Shown piece after piece: positions 58,055 through 64,000 of a stretch of DNA of 64,000 bases. How positions within the stretch are numbered: position 1 is the first letter of the stretch; the number at the start of each line of letters is the position of its first letter. The DNA is from Actinobacillus porcinus (lineage in GTDB: Bacteria; Pseudomonadota; Gammaproteobacteria; Enterobacterales; Pasteurellaceae), in contig NZ_CABFKI010000007.1 of assembly GCF_901764995.1 (NCBI RefSeq), positions 1 through 64,000 on the forward strand. Direction: 5' to 3'. Both the position numbers and the translations under genes were made by a program. Under the pieces are notes generated by a model. That model searched no databases. It was not told where the DNA came from and saw nothing but the letters and a program-made list of their open reading frames with translations.

Positions 58055-61000
58055 CTACTCCGCCGTCAATTCATCCGCAATCACTTCCGCTTGCTCCAAC
58101 ACAAATTGGATTGCCTCATCGCATTTATCCGGTGGATATTTGAATAATCTCAACGTTACACGCACCAAGTTTCGCATTTTGGCACGCACTGCTTCTTTGT
58201 ATTGCCAGTCGATAGTGGCGGATTTACGCAGTTTATCGGTAATCGCTTTTGCCAAGTTTTTCAAGGCATCATCGCCCAATTCTCGCACCGCACTTTCATT
58301 GCGGGCAAGAGCATCGTAAAAGGCAATTTCTGCCGGCGATAAACCCAATTTCTCCCCACGTTGCAAGCGTTCGGTAAATTCCTTACTCATATTCAGCAAC
58401 TCTTCCAACACTTGCATAATAGTGAGATTTTGGTTGTGGTATTTGTTTAACGCTTCTTTCAAACGCTCGGCAAAATCTTTTTGCACCGCCAAATTGCCTG
58501 TTCCTTTTTCATTGATTTGGCTACGCAAATAACGCTCCACCGCCAACAGCCAAAGCTCTTTGGTTTGACTGTTTTTGATTTTCTCTAAAAACTCTTCCGA
58601 CAAAATATTGATATTCGGCTGTTCGCGGTTAAGCAAATCAAACAGGTTAATCGCACCGCTTGCGTCCACCGCTTTATTCAGTAATGCTACCAACTGCAAC
58701 TGACGTTCTTCGCTTGAAGCGGTCGAATTTGGCTCACGTTTTGCCAAAATCGCACGCACCGCATCATAAAAGGCAAGCTCTTTTTGGTACTGCTGAACAT
58801 CGCCGTCTGCACCGCATAAGCTAAAGCCTTTTTTCGCCAAACGCACCGCTTTTAAAAACGCATTACGTCTTGGGGTTTTCTCGGTTTTATCCGCAACCGT
58901 TTGATGATCTAAGGCGAGAATATGGTTCGCCCCCAACATTACTTGCTTGAACAACGCCAGTTCATCTTCAATTTTCAAGGCATCAAACAGCTTAAATGGC
59001 TGATCGTTCACAGGTGTAGCAAACTGCCCACGCACAACATCAATATATTCCAACATCTTTGCCTTAATTTCAGCGATATTGTGGGTCATCTGCCCTTTGC
59101 CGTGCGAGCGAGTATATTGTTCTGTCGCTTCCCGAAGTTCGCTGGTTAGCCCCACATAATCCACAATCAAACCGCCATTATCACGGCTCTTATTGCGGAA
59201 TACACGGTTTACCCGTGCAATCGCCTGCATTAAATTATGCCCTTTCATCGGCTTATCAATGTACATCGTATTGCAACACGGAGCATCAAAACCCGTTAGC
59301 CACATATCACGCACAATCACTATTTTCAGCGGATCGTCAGGATCTTTAAAACGGCGTTCCAACAGCTTTTTATCTTGCGAAGAATAGATATGTTTTTGAA
59401 TGTCCGCAGGATCGCTCGCCGACCCCGTCATCACAATCTTAATCGCTCCTTCATTCACATCATCGCTATGCCACTCTGGACGAAGTGCGGTGATTTTTTC
59501 GTACAATTTCACACAAATCTGACGGCTCATCGCCACCACCATTGCCTTGCCGTCAATTAAAGCGGTGCGTTGTTCAAAATGTTTGACAAAATCTTCTGCC
59601 AAACGGCTCAAACGCCCCTCTGTTCCCATTAATTTTTCACGCAAACGGAAGTTGTAGCTACTTTCATCATCTTCATCAATTAACGTTTGGGCTTCTTGCA
59701 CCACATTATCAAACTCGGCACTCTGTGCAATCGGAATTTGTCGTGCTTCATAAATAATCGGCACTGTCGCCCCATCTTCCACCGCATCGGTAATATCGTA
59801 AATCGACACATATTTACCGAACACTTCCTGCGTATCTTTATCTTCAAGACTAATCGGCGTGCCGGTAAAGCCAATAAAAGAGGCATTTGGCAAAGCATCA
59901 CGCAAATGTTTTGCATAGCCGACACGGTATGTCCCTGTGCGATTTAGCTCGTTGAGTTTCATACTTTGGCTAAAACCATATTGCGAACGGTGAGCCTCAT
60001 CACTGATCACAATAATATTGTGTCGCTCGTTTAACACAGGGTGAGCCTGCTCGCCTTCTTGTAAACCGAATTTCTGAATAGTGGTAAAAATCACACCGCC
60101 TGTTTCACGCTTGGCAAGTTCTTCACGCAACGCCTCCCTGCCGTCTGCTTGCACAGGTTGCTGACGAATTAACGCCTGACCGCCTGAAAAGGTGGCATAA
60201 AGCTGGCCGTCCAAATCATTGCGGTCGGTAACGACCACAATAGTTGGGTTGCGTAACTCCGCTTGCGACAACAATTTGCCCGCATAAAACAACATCGACA
60301 ACGACTTGCCCGAACCTTGTGTATGCCACATTACCCCAATTTTGCCATTGCCCTGCTCGCTCGCCGCCCACAGCGTACAATCCACCGCTTCATTCACGCC
60401 GTAGAATTGATGATAAGCGGCAATTTTCTTCACCAAACGACCGCTTGAGGCTTGCTCAAACACAATAAAATTCTGGATATAATCCAACAAACTCGTAGGA
60501 TTAAGTAAACCACGCACCAAGCCTTCCAACTCGTGTTCAAACGAAATCCGTTGCTTGTTCTTCTCGTCCACCACACGCCAAGGGGTAAACCGCTCCAAAT
60601 CTGCCGTAAGCGAACCGACCTTCGCCAAAATACCATCGCTGATCACAAGGGCTTGGTTATACACAAACAGATCGCCGATTTCCTGCTTATACGTCTGCAA
60701 CTGATTAAACGCCTGTGGCAAATCCGCATTCTCTTTCAAGGGATTTTTCAGCTCCAACACCACCACAGGCAAGCCATTGATATAACAAATCACATCAGGA
60801 CGGCGATTACCCTTCCGCCCCAAAATCGTCAGCTGGTTTACCACATCAAAACGGTTCAAGCTTGGCTGTTGAAAATCAATCAAACGGGCAAATTCCACCT
60901 TTTGCTCATCATTTTCCCGATATTCCACCCGAACGCCCTCACGCAAGTAGCGATAGGCTTGCTGATTACGCTCTGTTAAATCCGTAATATCCGTTTTGCA

Positions 61001-61219
61001 CACCAACGCCACCACTTCGTCCACCGTGGCAGACGGCAACAGCGGATTTAACCGCTCCACCGCCTCACGCAACACCGAACGAAACACCACCTCGTCCGTC
61101 CGCAACCGCCAAGGATTTTCCCCATCGGCATTGATGGTCGAACCGTGCGTATAATCCCAACCCAATTCCTGCAAATGTCGCAAACAGGCTTGTTCAATGG
61201 TGTTTTCGTTGATGAGCAT
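58055..61219 (-). CDS. hsdR: type I restriction enzyme R subunit of a second system
   Basis: This 1054-residue restriction subunit differs in class from the 785-residue HsdR at 14588. The N-terminal nuclease region includes the IDFQQ and [14 protein letters not shown] stretch (Glu-x-Lys type). The helicase core has Walker [13 protein letters not shown] (about residue 300), [20 protein letters not shown] and the AIARVNR region, and a C-terminal helical domain. The frame is open 78 bases upstream into a repeat hairpin, but AAAAAAGGAA before ATG 61219 marks the real start. Its hsdM lies outside the window. Two Hin-type uptake cores lie inside (58285 and 59477), and one degenerate Apl-like core near 58717. 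Confidence 0.94.
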   Translation of the reverse strand: MLINENTIEQACLRHLQELGWDYTHGSTINADGENPWRLRTDEVVFRSVLREAVERLNPLLPSATVDEVVALVCKTDITDLTERNQQAYRYLREGVRVEYRENDEQKVEFARLIDFQQPSLNRFDVVNQLTILGRKGNRRPDVICYINGLPVVVLELKNPLKENADLPQAFNQLQTYKQEIGDLFVYNQALVISDGILAKVGSLTADLERFTPWRVVDEKNKQRISFEHELEGLVRGLLNPTSLLDYIQNFIVFEQASSGRLVKKIAAYHQFYGVNEAVDCTLWAASEQGNGKIGVMWHTQGSGKSLSMLFYAGKLLSQAELRNPTIVVVTDRNDLDGQLYATFSGGQALIRQQPVQADGREALREELAKRETGGVIFTTIQKFGLQEGEQAHPVLNERHNIIVISDEAHRSQYGFSQSMKLNELNRTGTYRVGYAKHLRDALPNASFIGFTGTPISLEDKDTQEVFGKYVSIYDITDAVEDGATVPIIYEARQIPIAQSAEFDNVVQEAQTLIDEDDESSYNFRLREKLMGTEGRLSRLAEDFVKHFEQRTALIDGKAMVVAMSRQICVKLYEKITALRPEWHSDDVNEGAIKIVMTGSASDPADIQKHIYSSQDKKLLERRFKDPDDPLKIVIVRDMWLTGFDAPCCNTMYIDKPMKGHNLMQAIARVNRVFRNKSRDNGGLIVDYVGLTSELREATEQYTRSHGKGQMTHNIAEIKAKMLEYIDVVRGQFATPVNDQPFKLFDALKIEDELALFKQVMLGANHILALDHQTVADKTEKTPRRNAFLKAVRLAKKGFSLCGADGDVQQYQKELAFYDAVRAILAKREPNSTASSEERQLQLVALLNKAVDASGAINLFDLLNREQPNINILSEEFLEKIKNSQTKELWLLAVERYLRSQINEKGTGNLAVQKDFAERLKEALNKYHNQNLTIMQVLEELLNMSKEFTERLQRGEKLGLSPAEIAFYDALARNESAVRELGDDALKNLAKAITDKLRKSATIDWQYKEAVRAKMRNLVRVTLRLFKYPPDKCDEAIQFVLEQAEVIADELTAE

Positions 61220-61250
61220 TGTTTTTTCCTTTTTTGTTTGTCTATCCTGT

Positions 61251-61274
61251 AGGGGCGACACATCTTTCGCCCCT
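61251..61274. repeat. short repeat family A hairpin upstream of the second hsdR
   Basis: AGGGGCGA and TCGCCCCT pair around an 8-base loop, the outer stem of repeat family A. It lies 32 bp before the hsdR start. Confidence 0.75.
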
Positions 61275-61360
61275 TGTATATTAATTTTGTGATCCATATT
61301 CCAAAAATCACAGGATATGATTGATGAATATCTCTTCTATCTCTATTCTTTTACCTGTTA

Positions 61361-61381
61361 ATGCATAGTTGCGCTGTGCAT
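61361..61381. promoter_or_regulatory. possible HigA operator
   Basis: An imperfect palindrome ATGCATAGT-TGC-GCTGTGCAT lies 33 bp before higB and overlaps its likely promoter region (TATATT near 61390). Such palindromes often bind the antitoxin in HigBA systems. Confidence 0.4.
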
Positions 61382-61413
61382 TTTTTTGTTATATATTCAT
61401 TGAGAGAAAGCTA

Positions 61414-61719
61414 ATGTTTAACCTAACCTATGCGCACTTTCGAGATAGCTATCTCTATCGTTTTTTCCAATATGGCGAAACAGATAGCAAAATCCCGGCA
61501 AATTTAAGGAAAGTGCTTGCGCGTAAATTAGATATGATCAACGCAGCGGAAAATCTTAACGACTTACGTATTCCCCCTGCTAATCAGCTCGAATTATTAG
61601 AGCCGAAAGAAAATAAGATGTACTCCATTCGGGTCAATAAACAATATCGCTTAATATTTAAATTTGACAACAACAGGTTATCTCATTTGTATTTAGATCC
61701 CCATACTTACGACTTATAA
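61414..61719 (+). CDS. higB: HigB-type toxin, RelE/ParE superfamily
   Basis: This 101-residue toxin is predicted to be an mRNA interferase acting at the ribosome. It shows ANLRKVLARKLDMINAAENLNDLRIPPANQLELLEPKENKMYSIRVNKQYRLIFKF, typical HigB sequence with conserved Arg and Lys residues, and the common HLYLDPHTYDL ending. The frame is open farther up, but the usual start is at ATG 61414 (GAGAGAAAGCTA before it). The antitoxin gene is 10 bp downstream, so the order is toxin first, as in HigBA. It lies on the opposite strand between hsdR and the FRG gene. Confidence 0.92.
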   Translation: MFNLTYAHFRDSYLYRFFQYGETDSKIPANLRKVLARKLDMINAAENLNDLRIPPANQLELLEPKENKMYSIRVNKQYRLIFKFDNNRLSHLYLDPHTYDL

Positions 61720-61729
61720 GGACCCAAAA

Positions 61730-62056
61730 ATGCAAACCACTCCTAGAAAACCCACAGCGGTCGGTGAGATTTTACAAGAAGAATTTTTATCGCCTTTAAA
61801 TCTTAAAATTTCAGATTTAGCCAATATTCTTGACGTTCATCGAAATACGGCTAGCGCGATTGTGAATAACAGCACCAAAATCACACTTGAAATGGCATTC
61901 AAATTAGCCAAAGCCTTTGGCACAACGCCTGAGTTTTGGCTAAATTTACAAAATGCCGTTGATTTATGGGAACTTAATCACAACACCCAATTTCAACAAA
62001 GCCTAGCCAAAGTTAAAATCGCCAAAGAATGGCGTAGCATATCGGCGTTTGCCTAG
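61730..62056 (+). CDS. higA: HigA-type antitoxin, XRE-family HTH
   Basis: This 108-residue antitoxin neutralises HigB and likely represses the operon. The helix-turn-helix covers VGEILQEEFLSPLNLKISDLANILDVHRNTASAIVNNSTKIT (residues 11-53), and EFWLNLQNAVDLWEL is the VapI/HigA signature. AAGGA precedes the ATG. Confidence 0.92.
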   Translation: MQTTPRKPTAVGEILQEEFLSPLNLKISDLANILDVHRNTASAIVNNSTKITLEMAFKLAKAFGTTPEFWLNLQNAVDLWELNHNTQFQQSLAKVKIAKEWRSISAFA

Positions 62057-62085
62057 TTTTTATCCTATCCCATAATCTACCTGTA

Positions 62086-62203
62086 GGGGCTAATTACATT
62101 AGCCCCAAAATCATCGGTAATATCTGGGGCAAATGTGATTTGCCCCTACAACCACGGGTGGCAACGCCACCCAATTATGCTTAACCGATTGCGACAAAGT
62201 CGC
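62086..62203. repeat. cluster of four short hairpins after higA
   Basis: Stems in order are GGGGCTAA/TTAGCCCC (62086-62106), GGGGCAAAT/ATTTGCCCC (62126-62146), GGGTGGC/GCCACCC (62156-62172) and GCGAC/GTCGC (62191-62203). The first two echo repeat family A by opening with GGGGC. They separate higA from the convergent FRG gene and could act as terminators. Confidence 0.7.
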
Positions 62204-62232
62204 TGTCGGGGTTGTAAAAATTTGTGGGAATG

Positions 62233-63138
62233 TTACCGCTTATATTTTTCAAATGAACTCAATAAATCTAAATTTGCTTTTTCGATAATTCCATCTAAAT
62301 CTGGATAAATTGTTTCATAAGTAATACCGATATGTTCTAAATACTTCTGAATATCTTTTTTTAATGAATTAGATATATAATATTTTGTAAGCATTTTTTC
62401 TTTTACTTGTTTTGATAATGGTTTAGACCCTTCTATCTCTTTATTAACATTTTCATCAATTACATTACATATTTTTTCTAAATCACTTTCCATTCCCCAA
62501 TATGTAAAGACCCCTTGTTGTGCTGTTAGTCTTCCGTAATAATCCATTCTAGGTTCAATTACGATGTTTTGTGATAACTTATTAATAAATTCAGATAAAA
62601 TCCTATATACAGCTCTATATTCGCATTCTTCTTGACTATTAAAAGCAAAAAAAACTCCAACAAAAAATGATTTTGACCAATCTATTAATGGTGTTTTCAT
62701 TTTTAAATGCTGTGCAATAGCCCATAACTCGTTATCATATTCTGAAGTATTACCTTTTAATAAACTTTGATCTTTTAATTTACCCCTTGCTAGCTTTTTA
62801 AAATTCGCAAGGTGTTCTTCTCGAATTTTATCGTAAAGCTCAGTAGTAATTATATCATTCGGAATATTATTTATAATTTCCCTTTCTAAAGAACTCGTTA
62901 ATTTCCAATGATAATTAGATTGACCTCTATATATTGTGGGTCTAATTTGTTCAAGAGAAAATATCTTCTGACATACATAATAGAATTGTTCTATTGTTTC
63001 AATTTTTATACAATTAGCAAAACCTACTGAATTGTCAGAATATTTTTCTAAGGTATAGTTTTGTTCAAATATTCTTTTATTAATATCTATTTCTTGAATT
63101 TCATCAAGGTTTTCAACCGTTGGACATTGAAAAACCAT
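62233..63138 (-). CDS. FRG-domain protein within the restriction locus
   Basis: This 301-residue protein has an FRG-type domain. The namesake region is PTIYRGQSNYHWKLTSSLERE (about residues 65-85, with YRG instead of FRG), and the second signature is ELWAIAQHLKMKTPLIDWSKSFFVGVFFAF (about 145-175), close to the QHxGxPTxLLDWT pattern. The catalytic or binding role is unknown. FRG genes are often found beside type I restriction genes and in defence islands. It is strikingly AT-rich and lies 3 bp after the hsdS stop, so it is probably co-transcribed with hsdS. There is no uptake sequence in it. Confidence 0.8.
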   Translation of the reverse strand: MVFQCPTVENLDEIQEIDINKRIFEQNYTLEKYSDNSVGFANCIKIETIEQFYYVCQKIFSLEQIRPTIYRGQSNYHWKLTSSLEREIINNIPNDIITTELYDKIREEHLANFKKLARGKLKDQSLLKGNTSEYDNELWAIAQHLKMKTPLIDWSKSFFVGVFFAFNSQEECEYRAVYRILSEFINKLSQNIVIEPRMDYYGRLTAQQGVFTYWGMESDLEKICNVIDENVNKEIEGSKPLSKQVKEKMLTKYYISNSLKKDIQKYLEHIGITYETIYPDLDGIIEKANLDLLSSFEKYKR

Positions 63139-63141
63139 ACT

Positions 63142-64000
63142 CTAAACCTCCCCACTCAATAACTTAGGTAATAATTCATCTCTAATTTTTATCAAAGACA
63201 CGTTTTGCAATCTATTATTAACAATCTGACTGATATAATCTTCAAGAAAACAAAACTTCTGGATAAATTCGTTATTTGGTATAACGCATAGTGCCAGAGA
63301 TAAATGTTCTCTTTTTATATGCCCCATTGTTACCGCTTTATCCGCTGCAATTCTCTGAAATTCAGCTAAATGATGAACTGTGTAAAAATAATAGAGCCAT
63401 TTAGGATAATTTTTTGATGTTACCTTAAATAAATGTTGATTTAGTGCAGCCTTCCCCCCGCACCAAATATCTACAACCAAAGAACCCGACCAAGAAAAAA
63501 TTACATCGCCATTATCAATGATACATTCAGGCTTAATATTGACTGATGCTTTTTCTTTACCATCAGCATACCCTTGTTTTAATTGTGCAATTTTTACTAT
63601 GGGTAAATACTCATCTTCGCTTTCAGGTCTGAATTTTTGTAATGCCAATCCATTCTGATAAATAGCTATTTCATCTAATGGCTTACTCTCCCACCCCCAC
63701 GGCACGCCCTCTTCATCAAACCCACTCGGAAATGCCTCTGCGATTTCCCATAGTTGTTGGTATTGTTCGGGATTTGCCGTCTGCAAGCGGTGTAATTCTT
63801 GCGTGTTTTTACCACTGATCACTGCCATTGCCACTTGGGTGGCTTGTTCAGCGGTTTGTCCGCTTGCCAGCGCGTTGGCTTTGGCGTGAACGGGGTCAAA
63901 ATCAATAAACCAGCTTTTAAAAATCGTTTGGGCGATTTGTTCTAGGGTTTGGTTGATTTGGGTGTTGAGTTGGATTTTGTTTTCCAATCTCCCAACCATA
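63142..64000 (-). CDS. hsdS: type I specificity subunit of the second system, partial
   Basis: The window holds the C-terminal part (about 285 residues) of an HsdS protein that continues past base 64000. It begins in the central conserved region (LENKIQLNTQINQTLEQIAQTIFKSWFIDFDPVHAKANALASGQTAEQATQ), a spacer type differing from the first hsdS. The second target-recognition domain is GWESKPLDEIAIYQNGLALQKF and onward. It ends with the conserved helix NRLQNVSLIKIRDELLPKLLSGEV. The FRG gene follows. A near-match to the Apl-type uptake core (GCAAGCGGT) lies near 63785. Confidence 0.92.
   Translation of the reverse strand, partial: MVGRLENKIQLNTQINQTLEQIAQTIFKSWFIDFDPVHAKANALASGQTAEQATQVAMAVISGKNTQELHRLQTANPEQYQQLWEIAEAFPSGFDEEGVPWGWESKPLDEIAIYQNGLALQKFRPESEDEYLPIVKIAQLKQGYADGKEKASVNIKPECIIDNGDVIFSWSGSLVVDIWCGGKAALNQHLFKVTSKNYPKWLYYFYTVHHLAEFQRIAADKAVTMGHIKREHLSLALCVIPNNEFIQKFCFLEDYISQIVNNRLQNVSLIKIRDELLPKLLSGEV

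Noticed and set aside
61220..61297. N-terminal extension of the second hsdR
   Set aside because: The extra 26 codons run through a repeat hairpin, while a good ribosome site precedes the ATG at 61219.

Overview
The window looks like a chromosomal segment of a Pasteurellaceae species of the Haemophilus/Pasteurella branch. About forty copies of the Hin-type DNA uptake sequence core AAGTGCGGT are scattered through it, counted by eye, and often form inverted pairs that double as terminators. The DNA is moderately AT-rich, and blocks of housekeeping genes follow the order I recall from Haemophilus influenzae: dnaB-alr-pgi; aroG-lolE-lolD-lolC-dehydrogenase-kdsA-sirB1-prmC-prfA; HI0040-like gene-xthA; xseB-ispA-dxs; infC-rpmI-rplT. 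I cannot name the species from sequence alone.

Layout: 0-1.1 kb is a complete IS30-family insertion sequence. At 1.1-4.7 kb are a homocysteine methyltransferase, an APC amino-acid permease and an EamA transporter; the EamA gene lies between two ~205-bp direct repeats built of hairpins. At 4.9-9.2 kb is dnaB-alr-pgi, all on the minus strand. At 9.3-14.5 kb is a gluconate/idonate unit (LacI-type repressor, gluconokinase, L-idonate dehydrogenase, 5-keto-gluconate reductase, GntP permease) whose central regulatory region carries two palindromic GntR-type operators and two good CRP sites.

At 14.5-24 kb is a type I restriction-modification locus (hsdR, an AlbA_2/ATPase gene, hsdM, hsdS, tyrosine recombinase, inverted silent hsdS). 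Two nested perfect or near-perfect inverted repeats (61 bp and 266 bp) link the expressed and silent hsdS genes, so inversion should shuffle target-recognition domains among four combinations. This locus has no Hin-type uptake sequences and carries an Actinobacillus-type one, which suggests acquisition from the other Pasteurellaceae branch. At 24-32 kb are two large autotransporters, one with long low-complexity linkers and one carrying a GH33 sialidase, so this is a surface/host-interaction block.

At 32-57 kb are conserved core genes: DAHP synthase, LolCDE, KDO-8-P synthase, PrmC/PrfA, SixA, FolE, AsnS, XthA, MoeA/MoeB, XseB/IspA/Dxs, the IF3-L35-L20 operon (infC with an ATT start), an NSS-family transporter with alanine dehydrogenase, and the DolP-like lipoprotein. 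At 58-64 kb is a second, different type I restriction locus (hsdR, then a HigBA toxin-antitoxin pair on the opposite strand, an AT-rich FRG-domain gene, and an hsdS cut by the window edge).

Intergenic regions carry at least two dispersed hairpin-repeat families, one based on GGGGCGAAA/TTTCGCCCC stems and one on AACCTAGCA/TGCTAGGTT stems. A separate 640-bp repeat-rich insertion lies between lolC and lolD. No tRNA, rRNA or CRISPR array was recognised.
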